Positions 24,955 to 33,533 of a stretch of DNA of 64,000 nucleotides are shown piece after piece (within the stretch, counting starts at the first letter, position 1; every line of letters starts with the position of its first letter). This DNA comes from Streptomyces eurocidicus (GTDB taxonomy: Bacteria; Actinomycetota; Actinomycetes; Streptomycetales; Streptomycetaceae). The stretch lies in NCBI RefSeq assembly GCF_002891295.1, contig NZ_LGUI01000010.1, forward strand, positions 1-64,000, given 5' to 3'. Below the pieces are notes generated by a model, which worked only from the letters and a program-made list of their open reading frames with translations, did not search any database and was not told the origin of the DNA. The position numbers and the translations under genes were made by a program.

Positions 24955-27336
24955 TCAGGCCGGGCCGTCCGGCTCCGGCCGGGTGGCGGACCAGCCACGG
25001 TGGGCCGGTCGCCGGCCCACCGGCTGGGCCGGCTCCGGCCGCTCCGGCAGGCCCGGGACCTTCCGGCTCTCCGGCTTCCCCGGTGTCACCGTGAGCGTCT
25101 CGCCGCAGTGCTCGATCTCCAGCTCCCGGCCCTCGACCAGGGTGTACGTCGCCACCGAGTCGGTGATCTCCACCCGCAGCCTGCCCCGCCGCACCTGCAC
25201 GGTGAACACGAGGCGGCGCAGCTGCTCGGGGAGCCGGGGGGCGAAGGAGACGACGCCGTCGCAGTGCCGCATCCCGCCGAACCCCGAGACCAGGGCGATC
25301 CAGGTGCCCGCGAGCGAGGCGATGTGCACCCCGTCGCGGGTGTTGCTCTCCAGGTCGGAGAGGTCCATCATCGCGGCCTCGCCGAGATAGTCGTACGCCA
25401 GCCGCAGATGGCCCACCTCGGCGGCCATCACGGCCTGGACGCAGGCGGAGAGGGAGGAGTCCCGGACCGTCAGCGGCTCGTAGTAGGCGAAGTTGCGGGC
25501 CTTCTGCTCGTCGGTGAAGGCGTCGCCGCGCAGCACCATGGCCAGCACCAGGTCCGCCTGCTTGACCACCTGCTTGCGGTAGATGTCGAAATAGGGGAAG
25601 TGGAGCAGCAGCGGGTAGTGGTCGGCGCCCGTCCCGGCGAAGTCCCAGTGCTGGTGCCCGGTGAAGCCGCGCGACTGCTCGTGCACGCCGAGGACCGGAT
25701 CGAACGGCAGCGCCATCCGGGCGGCCGCGTCGCGCCACGCCGCCGTCTCCTCGTCGTCCACGCCGAACTCGGTCGCGAGGTCGGGGTGCCGCTCGGCGGC
25801 GTCGGCCGCCGCCCGCAGGTTCTGCTCGGCCATCAGGTTGGTGTAGACGTTGTCGTCCGCGATCGCGCTGTACTCGTCGGGGCCCGTCACCCCGTCGATG
25901 TGGAACTCGCCCTGGTGGTCGTGGTGGCCCAGCGAGCGCCACAGCCGGGCGGTCTGGACCAGCAGCTCCATGCCCACCTCGCGCTCGAACACCTCGTCGC
26001 CGGTGGCGGTCATGTAGCGCACCACGGCGTCCGCGATGTCCGCGTTGACGTGGAAGGCGGCCGTACCGGCCGGCCAGTACGCCGAGCACTCGTCACCGTT
26101 GAGGGTGCGCCAGGGGAAGGCCGCCCCCTGGAGCCCCAGCAGGCGGGCCCGTTTGAGGGCGGCGGGCAGGGTGGCGTGCCGCCAGCGCAGCGGTTGCGCC
26201 GCCGCCAGCGGCGCCGTGCACGTCAGCACCTGGAGGACGAACGTCTCGCTGTCCCAGAAGCTGTGCCCGTCGTACCCCGGGCCGGTCAGCCCCTTGGCGG
26301 CGATGGCCCGGCACTCCGCCCGCGCGCCCGCCTGGAGCACGTGGAACAGCGCGAACCGCACGGCCTGCTGGATCTCCGCGTCGCCGTCGACCTCGACGTC
26401 GGCCCGGTCCCAGAACTCGTCGAGGTACTGCCGCTGCTCGGCGCACAGGCCGTCCCAGCCGGTGCTCTTGGCGCCCGCCAGCGCCGCGTCGGCCTGGTCG
26501 TGCATCGCGGACAGCGAGCGGACCCCCGACCACCCGTAGGCGACCGTCTTCTCCAGCCGCAGCCGCTCGCCGGGGCGCAGCACCGTGGTCACGGTGTACC
26601 GGCTGAGGTTCTCGCTGCACTTGGAGTACGTCTTGGTCGCCTTCGGACCGTCCACCCGGTGCTCCGCGGCCACCGCCACCCGCAGTCCGCTGTGTTCGGT
26701 GCGGTGCACCAGGCGCAGCCTGCCCTCCTCGGCCGCGTGCTCCTCCGGGACCAGCGGGGACTCCAGCACCGCGGCCACCCGGGGGTCGCCGCCCGCCGCC
26801 GGCAGCTGCTCGTTGGCCACCAGCTCCGACTGGAGGACGATCCGCGTCTCGGCGTCCACCGCCTCCACCTCGTAGGCGATGGCCCCGACGGACCGCTGGG
26901 TGAAGGAGACCAGCCGGGTCGAGCGCACCCGCACCGTGCGCCCGGACGGCGACGTCCACTCGGCCTCGCGGGTCAGCAGCCCCGAGCGGAAGTCCAGCAC
27001 CCGCTCGTGGCTGACCAGCCGCCCGTACCGCAGGTCGAACGGCTCGTCGTCGACGAGCAGCCGGATCAGCTTGCCGTTGGTGACGTCGATGAGGGTCTGC
27101 CCCGACTCCGGATAGCCGTAGCCCGCCTCGGCGTACGGGAGCGGCCGGAGCTCGTACACCCCGTTGAGGTACGAGCCGGGCAGGCCGTGCGGCTCGCCCT
27201 CGTCGAGGTTGCCGCGCCAGCCGATGTGCCCGTTGGCGAGCGCGAAGACGGACTCGCTCTGCGGCAGCACGTCGAAGTTGAGCTCCGTCTCGCGCAGGCA
27301 CCAGGGCTCGACCGCGTAGGCCGGATGGGTGATCAC
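24955..27336 (-). CDS. Glycoside hydrolase family 65 disaccharide phosphorylase
   Basis: 793 aa from a GTG in a GTGA overlap with the upstream HAD gene. The N-terminal super-sandwich domain begins with CLRETELNFDVLPQSESVFAL and GHIGWRGNLDEGEPHGLPG. The (alpha/alpha)6 barrel carries GVTGPDEYS with the general acid E488, essentially the position found in bacterial maltose phosphorylase. Family members phosphorolyse maltose, trehalose, kojibiose or nigerose to beta-glucose-1-phosphate. With the adjacent beta-phosphoglucomutase-like gene this forms a disaccharide use module. Specificity cannot be told by eye. Confidence 0.9.
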   Translation of the reverse strand: MITHPAYAVEPWCLRETELNFDVLPQSESVFALANGHIGWRGNLDEGEPHGLPGSYLNGVYELRPLPYAEAGYGYPESGQTLIDVTNGKLIRLLVDDEPFDLRYGRLVSHERVLDFRSGLLTREAEWTSPSGRTVRVRSTRLVSFTQRSVGAIAYEVEAVDAETRIVLQSELVANEQLPAAGGDPRVAAVLESPLVPEEHAAEEGRLRLVHRTEHSGLRVAVAAEHRVDGPKATKTYSKCSENLSRYTVTTVLRPGERLRLEKTVAYGWSGVRSLSAMHDQADAALAGAKSTGWDGLCAEQRQYLDEFWDRADVEVDGDAEIQQAVRFALFHVLQAGARAECRAIAAKGLTGPGYDGHSFWDSETFVLQVLTCTAPLAAAQPLRWRHATLPAALKRARLLGLQGAAFPWRTLNGDECSAYWPAGTAAFHVNADIADAVVRYMTATGDEVFEREVGMELLVQTARLWRSLGHHDHQGEFHIDGVTGPDEYSAIADDNVYTNLMAEQNLRAAADAAERHPDLATEFGVDDEETAAWRDAAARMALPFDPVLGVHEQSRGFTGHQHWDFAGTGADHYPLLLHFPYFDIYRKQVVKQADLVLAMVLRGDAFTDEQKARNFAYYEPLTVRDSSLSACVQAVMAAEVGHLRLAYDYLGEAAMMDLSDLESNTRDGVHIASLAGTWIALVSGFGGMRHCDGVVSFAPRLPEQLRRLVFTVQVRRGRLRVEITDSVATYTLVEGRELEIEHCGETLTVTPGKPESRKVPGLPERPEPAQPVGRRPAHRGWSATRPEPDGPA

Positions 27337-28076
27337 GGGGCGTCTCCCAGCAGTTCGTCGAGGTCTCCCACCACCAGGTCGGCGCCGTGGGCGCGCAGTG
27401 CCTCGGCCTGGCCCACCCGGTCCACGCCGACGACGAGGCCGAACGCCCCGGCGCGGCCCGCCTCCATGCCCGCCAGGGCGTCCTCGTAGACCGCGGCCCG
27501 GCGGGGCTCCACGCCGAGGTCGCGGGCGGCCGCGAGGAAGGTGTCGGGGTGGGGTTTGCCCGGCAGCTTCCGCTCGGCGGCGACCACGCCGTCGATCCGG
27601 ACCTCGAAGAGGTCCTCGATGCCCGCCGCGACGAGGACGTCGCGGCAGTTGGCGCTGGAGGAGACCACGGCCCGGCGCAGCCCGGCCGCCCGCGCGGCCT
27701 TCGCGTAGCGGACCGAGCCCTCGTACGGCTGCACCCCGAGCTCCTTGATCTTCTCCAGGACGATCGCGTTCTTGCGCGTGCCCAGGCCGTGCACGGTGTC
27801 CGCCTCCGGCGGGTCGTCCGGCCGGCCCTCGGGCAGGGTGATGCCCCGGGAGGCCAGGAAGGAGCGCACTCCGTCGGCCCTCGGCATGCCGTCCACGTAG
27901 GCGTCGTAGTCGTCGACCGGGTCGAAGGGCCGGAAGCCCGCCCCGTCGCGCGACCGCAGGAAGGCGTCGAACATCTCCTGCCACGCCGCCGCGTGCACGG
28001 TCGCGGTGCGGGTCAGGACGCCGTCGAGGTCGAAGAGACAGGCACGGATGCCGGGGGGAAGTCCGAGGCTCGTCAC
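27333..28076 (-). CDS. Beta-phosphoglucomutase-like HAD enzyme
   Basis: 247 aa from a GTG at 28076. Motif I CLFDLDGVLTRTATVH has Asp16 and Asp18, motif II is AVVSSSANCRDVL, and the C-terminal motif is AAVYEDALAGMEAGRAG. The cap segment DYDAYVDGMPRADGVRSFL matches beta-phosphoglucomutases that convert beta-glucose-1-phosphate to glucose-6-phosphate. This is exactly what a GH65 phosphorylase would feed, and the two genes overlap by 4 nt. Some relatives are simple sugar phosphatases. Confidence 0.85.
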   Translation of the reverse strand: MTSLGLPPGIRACLFDLDGVLTRTATVHAAAWQEMFDAFLRSRDGAGFRPFDPVDDYDAYVDGMPRADGVRSFLASRGITLPEGRPDDPPEADTVHGLGTRKNAIVLEKIKELGVQPYEGSVRYAKAARAAGLRRAVVSSSANCRDVLVAAGIEDLFEVRIDGVVAAERKLPGKPHPDTFLAAARDLGVEPRRAAVYEDALAGMEAGRAGAFGLVVGVDRVGQAEALRAHGADLVVGDLDELLGDAP

Positions 28077-28209
28077 CCGGCCATGATGCCCCGGGCCGGG
28101 CGTCGGCGCGCGTCTGCGGGCGCCGCTGACGGCCACCGGCCGCCGGAGGGGGCTACAGGCTCGGGTAGGGCGGTGCGGAGTACGCCGAAGGGCCTCGTAA
28201 AGTGATCAA

Positions 28210-28713
28210 ATGACCCACGCCGTTGATGCCGTCGATGCCGCCGCGATCGCCCTGGGCGAGCGCACCTGGATCCCGCACGACGAGGAACGCGCCCTCGGCC
28301 AAGCGTTCCTCGGCCACCGTGACACGGTGGAGCCGCGCCTCCTGCCGGGCATGCCCCCGCACAGTGACCCGCAGGGGTGGGTGACCCAGCACGTGCTGTG
28401 GCTGGAGGACGTGTCGGCGCTCGCCGCGGGCGTCCGCGACCAGTGGTACGGGTACCTCCCGACGAGCCATATGACGGCGCTGGTCTCCGCCTACGCCGAA
28501 CAGGCCGCCGCCGTGGTCCCGCTCGCCGACCACCTGCGCGAGCGGTGGCACGCCGAGCCGCCGGAGCTGCTCACCCAGGAGCAGGTCACCTGGTGGGAGG
28601 AGTGGCACCTGCCGCCCGCGCAGCGTCAGCAGCTCGACGCGGTGACGCACCGTCTGGTGGTCATCGGCTCGGTCGTGGTGGCGGCGGTCACCGGGGCCTG
28701 GCACCAGGACTGA
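28210..28713 (+). CDS. Hypothetical protein
   Basis: 167 aa, Trp-rich and mostly helical (IALGERTWIPHDEERALGQ, WVTQHVLWLEDVSALAAGVRD, VTWWEEWHLPPAQRQQLDAV). The C-terminal 25 residues are hydrophobic (RLVVIGSVVVAAVTGAW) but contain charges and may be amphipathic rather than a membrane span. No signal peptide or catalytic motif is recognised. It is divergent from the HAD/GH65 operon and followed by a hemerythrin gene 165 nt away. Confidence 0.6.
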   Translation: MTHAVDAVDAAAIALGERTWIPHDEERALGQAFLGHRDTVEPRLLPGMPPHSDPQGWVTQHVLWLEDVSALAAGVRDQWYGYLPTSHMTALVSAYAEQAAAVVPLADHLRERWHAEPPELLTQEQVTWWEEWHLPPAQRQQLDAVTHRLVVIGSVVVAAVTGAWHQD

Positions 28714-28878
28714 CGCGGCGGGGCCCCCGCGGCGACGGGTTCCGCGGCACGGCGGCGGGTCACCCGGACGGCGCAGCACGGGCGGCCCGGCCGCCGGGCG
28801 GGCGGCCGGAGCGGATCCCGGCGGGTCGTGGCAGCGTGGTTCCCGACGCAGTCACGCACGACGCGAAGGGACGGTCCC

Positions 28879-29385
28879 ATGACCCGCACCGACATCATCA
28901 CCGAGCTGGAGACCGACCACCGGGTGATCGAGGCGCTGTTCACATGGATCCACCGGACCCCCCTCGAGGACACCGGGCGCGAACGCCTCCTGCAGGAGGC
29001 GACCGCCGAGCTGGCGCGGCACTCGGCGGCCCAGCAGCGGCACCTCTACCCGGCCGTGCGGTCCTGTCTGCCCGGCGGTGACGACTTCGTCGAGAAGGAG
29101 AACGCGGGCCAGGAGCGGCTGACGGCCATGCTGCGCGGGCTGGAGTCCTGCACGGTGTTCGAACCCGGCTTCGACGGCCGGGTCCGCGCGCTGGAGCGCG
29201 AGGTCATCCAGCACATCCGGCACGAGGAGCACGACCTGTTCCCGATGCTGCGCCAGGGCTGCCCCGCCGACACCCTCCAGCGGCTCGGGACGCAGGTGCG
29301 CGAGGACCGGAGCCGGGACCGCGCGGCGGCCGGGGGCTCGGCGGCGACGGTCCGCACCGCCCTGGCGGGCGGCGGCGGGCTCTGA
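28879..29385 (+). CDS. Hemerythrin-domain protein
   Basis: 168 aa. A four-helix hemerythrin (HHE) fold is indicated by ELETDHRVIEALFTWIHR, HSAAQQRHLYPAV and EVIQHIRHEEHDLFPMLR. These contribute the His, Glu and Asp ligands for a di-iron centre. Such proteins bind or sense O2, NO or iron, or take part in repair. The Arg/Ala/Gly-rich last 35 residues are outside the domain. No sensor kinase or regulator is adjacent, so its partner is unknown. Confidence 0.85.
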   Translation: MTRTDIITELETDHRVIEALFTWIHRTPLEDTGRERLLQEATAELARHSAAQQRHLYPAVRSCLPGGDDFVEKENAGQERLTAMLRGLESCTVFEPGFDGRVRALEREVIQHIRHEEHDLFPMLRQGCPADTLQRLGTQVREDRSRDRAAAGGSAATVRTALAGGGGL

Positions 29386-29430
29386 CGCGCCGCGCGGGAC
29401 CCGCGCGTCCCCCGGCCGTCGCCGCCACCG

Positions 29431-29940
29431 TCACCGTACGCGGAGCGTGCGGACGGGTGAGTCACCGAGCGGGCCGGGGCGCGGGTCCCGGTCGCCGTCC
29501 AGTCCGTAGAGCGTGCCGCGGAGCTGGAGGGTGCCCGGGCGCCGGGCGCGCACCCGCGCCTCGACCCGCGCGGCCGTCCCGGAGGCCACGGTCGCACCGC
29601 AGGTAACGGTGTGCCAGGTGTCCCGGTCGCCGGTGCGTTCCTCGACACAGGCGCGCAGATAGCGCGCCGCGTGGTCGTCGGCGCGCCCGTCGCCGCTGAC
29701 CCGTACGGTCCGGCCGGCCCGGACCGGGTGGTCGGGCGCGGCGATCCTCATCACCCCGCCGGGCGCGCTCGCCCCCTCGGCCGTCGCCGGTGACGCGGTC
29801 AGGGCGAGCGCGGCGGCGCCGAGCGCGCCGGCGGCGGCGATCCGCAGAGCCGTGGACAGGGACGTCGTGAACCGTGGGACCCGCGCGAGACGCCGCGCGG
29901 GGAGCTTCACCGGGCTTTTCGTGGATTTCATACTTTCCAT
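29431..29940 (-). CDS. Secreted protein of unknown function
   Basis: 169 aa. The ATG at 29940 has GGAG 5 nt upstream, which selects it over other in-frame ATGs. A long basic n-region is followed by a signal core (LRIAAAGALGAAALALTASPATAEG). The mature part is beta-rich with two Cys (RACVEERTG, VTCGAT) that may form a disulfide, and a RVRARRPGTLQLRGTLYGL strand, suggestive of an Ig-like or jelly-roll fold. No family is named. The promoter lies in the shared region with the divergent membrane gene. Confidence 0.6.
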   Translation of the reverse strand: MESMKSTKSPVKLPARRLARVPRFTTSLSTALRIAAAGALGAAALALTASPATAEGASAPGGVMRIAAPDHPVRAGRTVRVSGDGRADDHAARYLRACVEERTGDRDTWHTVTCGATVASGTAARVEARVRARRPGTLQLRGTLYGLDGDRDPRPGPLGDSPVRTLRVR

Positions 29941-30126
29941 GGCAACTCCACACCAATGAGCCGTCATTGGCACTGATTCGAGGAATGAGACGGTACGTTC
30001 CCCGGGTGCGTTGTCTCCTCGCGTGTCACTGTCCCGTAACGGCCGGGTGGTCCGGCGGCGGACCGGGGCATGGGCCGGGCCGGGGGTCGTGGGCGGCGGG
30101 ACGGGCCGCGATCACCCGGCTGACAC

Positions 30127-30150
30127 TTGCTATATTGCGCAAATATGCAA
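30127..30150. promoter_or_regulatory. 24-bp palindromic operator candidate
   Basis: The AT-rich site has the form TTGC-n4-TTGCGCAA-n4-GCAA, with the flanking C and G extending the outer arms to CTTGC/GCAAG. It ends 38 nt before the ATG of the membrane protein gene and overlaps a likely -10 region, as expected for a repressor site. Confidence 0.5.
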
Positions 30151-30188
30151 GGCGAGCCGGGCTCGCACCCGACCGATGGGGAGCACGC

Positions 30189-30644
30189 ATGGGTGGCAGG
30201 CCGACCGCGACACCGCGGCGGAGAACGGGCGGACGGGGCCGGCGGGCCGTGGTGCCGCTGCTCCTGCCGGTGGCGCTGACCGCCTCGGGTGCCGTCGTGG
30301 ACACGGCCCGCGGCCCCGGGCTCGGCTGGCTCTTCACCGCGGCCGCCGCGACGGCCGCCGCGCTGGCCGCCCTGACGGCCCCCCGTGGCCGCACCTGGTG
30401 GGCGGCGGCCCTGCCGCCCCTGGTGATAGCCGCCGTCGCCGCCGTGGCCCAGCTCCTGACGGAAGGTTCCGCCCCGCACACCGGCGCGACGGCCATGACC
30501 GCCGGGGTCCGCTGGGCGATGGACACCTTCCCGGCGATCGTGGCCGCCGAGGCCGCCGCCGCCGTGGTGCTCACGCTGCGCGCCGTCACCGCCCGGTCCA
30601 CGGGCCCGGGGCGGCGCCGGCGCGGGAGGGCCGCGCATGCCTGA
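30189..30644 (+). CDS. Small integral membrane protein
   Basis: 151 aa from an ATG with GGGGAG 5 nt upstream. After an Arg-rich N-terminus, four hydrophobic segments are visible: about 21-36 (VVPLLLPVALTASGAV), 47-65 (GWLFTAAAATAAALAALTA), 71-90 (WWAAALPPLVIAAVAAVAQL) and 115-132 (FPAIVAAEAAAAVVLTL). The C-terminus is basic and probably cytoplasmic. It resembles polytopic proteins of unknown function found before LCP genes in Streptomyces. The ATG of the next gene overlaps its last 8 nt, so the two are probably co-transcribed. Confidence 0.65.
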   Translation: MGGRPTATPRRRTGGRGRRAVVPLLLPVALTASGAVVDTARGPGLGWLFTAAAATAAALAALTAPRGRTWWAAALPPLVIAAVAAVAQLLTEGSAPHTGATAMTAGVRWAMDTFPAIVAAEAAAAVVLTLRAVTARSTGPGRRRRGRAAHA

Positions 30645-30800
30645 GTACCCCCGGACCGCCCCCAGGAGGACCACGGGGACACCCGCCCCCCGGCGCACCT
30701 CGGTGCCCGCTCCCCGGCGGACGGGCGGCGCGCCCCGGCGACCCGCGCCGCGCCGCCGGGCGCCCGGCGGGCCCGGGCCGCCGGCCTCGCCCGCCTCGCG
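30637..30800 (+). other. Probable N-terminal segment of the LCP gene, out of frame
   Basis: An ATG at 30637 has a strong GGGAGGG ribosome site 6 nt upstream and opens a Pro/Arg-rich frame (MPEYPRTAPRRTTGTPAPRR...), the kind of cytoplasmic N-terminus expected for LCP proteins. The main LCP frame is offset. Moving from this frame to the LCP frame requires a -1 shift or one missing base, most likely in the GC-rich run at about 30755-30780. Confidence 0.55.
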
Positions 30801-31979
30801 GTGTGCCTCACATCGGCGGCCGTGCTGCTCACCAGCGGCGTCGGCTGGTTCGCCTACCACTGGCTGAACAACGGTCTGATCACCTCGCACGCGCTCGACG
30901 CGCTGCGCGACGACGCGCCCCGGAGCCGCGACGGCGCGGTGAACGTCCTGCTGATCGGCCTGGACAGCCGGCGGGACATGAACGGCGACGCCCTGCCCAA
31001 GGAGTTCGTCGAGCGGGAACTGCACGCCGGTTCCAGCGAGATCGGCGGCTACAACACCAACACGCTGATCCTGATGCACATCCCGGCGGACGGCGGGAAG
31101 GTCACCGCCTTCTCCATCCCGCGCGACGACTACGTCGAGATCGCCGGCGGGCGCGGCGAACACAAGATCAAGGAGGCGTACGGCCTGGCCAAGGCGGAGG
31201 CCGAGGAGAAGCTGGTGGCCCAGGGCGTCCGGGGCGCGGACCTGGAGCACCGGGGCCGGGAGGCGGGCCGTGAGGCCACGCTGGCCACGGTCCAGAAGTT
31301 CCTCGGCGTGCCGATCGACCACTTCGCGGAGGTCAACCTCCTCGGCTTCTACGACATCGCCAAGGTCGTCCAGCCGGTGCAGGTGTGCCTGAAGAAGCCC
31401 GTCCGTGACCGCTACTCCGGCGCGGACTTCCCCGCCGGCCTGCAGGACCTCGACGCCCGGCAGGCCCTGGCGTTCGTCCGGCAGCGCCACGGCCTGGACG
31501 GGGGCGACCTCGACCGCACGCGCCGTCAGCAGGCGTTCCTCTCCTCCGTGACGCACAAGCTCAAGTCCCAGGGCGTGTGGGGCGACGTCGGCAAGCTCCA
31601 GGGGCTCTTCGATGTCATCAAGAAGGACGTCGTCATCGACGACCGCTGGAACATCCTGGACTTCGCCCGGCAGGCGCCCAATCTGACCGGGGGCAACGCG
31701 GAGTTCCACACACTCCCGATCGAGGGCTTCGCCACGCGGAAGGGGGAGGCGGTGAACCTCGTCGACGCGGAGCGGGTGAGGGAGCTGGTGGGGAAGATGA
31801 TCGGTGGGGCGGGGGCGACTCCGTCCGCGGGTGGCGGGGACGCGAAGCCCGGTGGTTCGGCGAGTGGTCCGGCGAGCGGGTCCGCGGGCGGTTCGGCGGC
31901 GTCCGGGGGTTCGGCGGTGCCGTCGGACGCGTTTCAGGGGCCGGCGGTGGAGATGGGTGGGGTGCCGTGCGTTGACTGA
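30801..31979 (+). CDS. LytR-CpsA-Psr (LCP) family glycopolymer transferase, probable frameshift upstream
   Basis: 392 codons are open in this frame from a GTG at 30801. A membrane segment (LTSAAVLLTSGVGWFAYHW) is followed by the LCP domain: VNVLLIGLDSRRDMNGD, YNTNTLILMHI, AFSIPRDDYVEI and DRTRRQQAFLSSV carry the Asp/Arg residues that bind pyrophosphate lipid. These enzymes attach teichoic acid-like polymers to peptidoglycan outside the membrane. The C-terminus is a Gly/Ser/Ala-rich tail. The GTG has no ribosome site and would remove the cytoplasmic anchor, so the true start is probably 30637 in another frame. Confidence 0.8.
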   Translation: MCLTSAAVLLTSGVGWFAYHWLNNGLITSHALDALRDDAPRSRDGAVNVLLIGLDSRRDMNGDALPKEFVERELHAGSSEIGGYNTNTLILMHIPADGGKVTAFSIPRDDYVEIAGGRGEHKIKEAYGLAKAEAEEKLVAQGVRGADLEHRGREAGREATLATVQKFLGVPIDHFAEVNLLGFYDIAKVVQPVQVCLKKPVRDRYSGADFPAGLQDLDARQALAFVRQRHGLDGGDLDRTRRQQAFLSSVTHKLKSQGVWGDVGKLQGLFDVIKKDVVIDDRWNILDFARQAPNLTGGNAEFHTLPIEGFATRKGEAVNLVDAERVRELVGKMIGGAGATPSAGGGDAKPGGSASGPASGSAGGSAASGGSAVPSDAFQGPAVEMGGVPCVD

Positions 31980-31991
31980 GGCGGGTGGGGC

Positions 31992-32150
31992 GGTTTTTTT
32001 CCCAGCCCCGCCCCTTCCCGTAACCGGGGGCAAGCCCCCGGGCCCCCTTTTTCCGCGCTGACGCGCGGTGTCCTCAAGCGCCGGACGGGCTGATTTCAGC
32101 CCGTCCGGCGTTTGAGGACATTCGGGAAGGGGCGGGTTGGGGAAAAAGCC
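31992..32150. repeat. Intergenic palindromic element, copy C
   Basis: Outer inverted repeats 31992-32020 and 32123-32150 are nearly perfect. The inner 50-nt palindrome (32070-32119) has two 24-nt arms with one mismatch around TT. It lies between the convergent LCP and cold-shock genes and starts 12 nt after the LCP stop. Confidence 0.9.
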
Positions 32151-32166
32151 CCGCGCAGCGGGCCCT

Positions 32167-32373
32167 TCAGCGTTCCGGAACGACGTTTTCCGCCTGCGGC
32201 CCCTTGGGCCCCTGCGTCACGTCGTACGTGACCCTCATGTTCTCCTCCAACGACTTGTACCCCGTCGCCGCGATCGCGGAGAAGTGGACGAACACGTCCG
32301 GGCCCCCGTCATCCTGCGTGATGAACCCGAAGCCCTTGTCGGCGTTGAACCACTTCACCGTGCCTGCTGCCAT
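32167..32373 (-). CDS. Cold-shock protein (CspA family)
   Basis: 68 aa, the standard size. TVKWFNADKGFGFI contains RNP1 (residues 13-18) and VFVHFSAI contains RNP2 (about 28-32), the single-strand RNA/DNA-binding face of the OB fold. The C-terminal VTQGPKGPQAENVVP is typical of Streptomyces paralogues. It acts as an RNA chaperone in the cytoplasm. A long leader (to about 32530) precedes the ATG; long leaders are common for cold-shock genes. The stop lies 17 nt from repeat copy C. Confidence 0.95.
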   Translation of the reverse strand: MAAGTVKWFNADKGFGFITQDDGGPDVFVHFSAIAATGYKSLEENMRVTYDVTQGPKGPQAENVVPER

Positions 32374-32532
32374 CCGTCGTCCCGTTCCCTCGAACACGTG
32401 CCACGGCGCCGCGTGGGCGCGCGCCGGCCGGGGGCCGCACGTCGGGCCCCGGCGCACCGACCTTTCCCGCCGGGGACCGGACTCATGTCCCCCTTCACCC
32501 GTCCGGCCGCACCGAGGGCCGGAACGCGCCCA

Positions 32533-32561
32533 GGCCCGGCCAGGACGTTCCTGGCCGGGCC
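32533..32561 (-). terminator. Hairpin terminator
   Basis: A perfect 13-bp stem (32533-32545 with 32549-32561) with a 3-nt loop lies about 90 nt past the stop of the secreted-protein gene at 32654, before the cold-shock leader. Confidence 0.6.
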
Positions 32562-32653
32562 GGACCTCAAGGCTGTGTGCTGTGGTACGCGACCGCCGAC
32601 GCGCTCAGCAACGCGGCGCGGTCCGGTGCCTGATCAGCTCCGGGAAGGGTGGT

Positions 32654-33196
32654 TCAGTGAGCCGCCGCCGGAGTGCCGGGAGTCGCGCAGGTGATGTCGG
32701 TGCCGCCCACGGGGAAGAGGCCCGACTTGTTGAGCTGGCCGCCCTGGTACTCGTAGTAGAGGTACGTGTAGAACTCGATCCGCCGGCTCGGGCCGCAGGC
32801 CGAGTCCGCGCCGACCTTGTAGGTCAGGGTGACGGTGCGGCTGGCGCCCGGCAGGACGGGCACCTTGTAGCTCACGGCGCCGCTCTGCTTCGTCGCGACG
32901 GTGCAGGAGGTCGTGTCGCCGGTGCACGCGTCGAAGGCGTACTTCAGGCCGGGGTCCGAGGTGGTCGTGTACGTCGGCTGGATCGACTGGTACACGAACT
33001 GGGAGTTCGTGGTCTGGTCGTTGGTGAAGGTGAGCTTGATGGTGACGGTGGAGCCCGGCGTCGCGGACTGCTTGTCGACGGTGATGGTCATCGGCGGGGT
33101 GTCGGCGGCCGAGGCCGGTCCGGCCAGGCCCAGGAGGGCGACGACGAAGGCGAGGATCGCGGACAGGCTCAGCCGTCCCAGTGTTGTTCTGCGCAT
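32654..33196 (-). CDS. Secreted Ig-like-fold protein
   Basis: 180 aa. A clean signal peptide (MRRTTLGRLSLSAILAFVVA... cleaved near GPASAAD) is followed by beta strands such as MTITVDKQSATPGSTVTIKL, FTNDQTTNSQFVYQSIQ, GAVSYKVPVLPGASRTVTL and a Tyr-rich stretch (EFYTYLYYEYQGGQL). Two Cys pairs (ACTGDTTSC; SACG with ITC) could form disulfides. The arrangement resembles DUF11/CARDB-type domains in adhesins and surface proteins. There is no sortase signal or anchor, so it is probably released. Function unknown. Confidence 0.65.
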   Translation of the reverse strand: MRRTTLGRLSLSAILAFVVALLGLAGPASAADTPPMTITVDKQSATPGSTVTIKLTFTNDQTTNSQFVYQSIQPTYTTTSDPGLKYAFDACTGDTTSCTVATKQSGAVSYKVPVLPGASRTVTLTYKVGADSACGPSRRIEFYTYLYYEYQGGQLNKSGLFPVGGTDITCATPGTPAAAH

Positions 33197-33533
33197 GGCG
33201 AGGGACTGTAGACACGAACGGCCACTTCTGGCTGCACCCACCGAACAGGACCGGCCAAGGCCACTGAGCGCCGTGGGGCCTACGGAGCTGGTGTGAGCCA
33301 GGTGACACTGTTGCGACGATGTTGCGAGTTGGCCGGGAAGCGTCCCTGAACCCCCCTGAGGAGGGAGCGCGGAGAGGGCATGAAGGGGACACGAAGGGGG
33401 CGTGGAGGTGTCGTGGAGGGTCCCGGCGGGCCCACCGGACCCCCGGGCGGTGGGCCCGGTGCCGGGCCGGCCGGCGAGGGCCGCCCGGTCGGCGTGCGGG
33501 CGCCATGGCATCCAGCACCTACCATGCTGAATC
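33197..33533. other. Divergent intergenic region
   Basis: About 340 nt between the secreted-protein gene and the LysR gene. A direct repeat of GTTGCGA (33309-33326, spacing 11) is the only structure noticed. No coding pattern. Confidence 0.4.
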
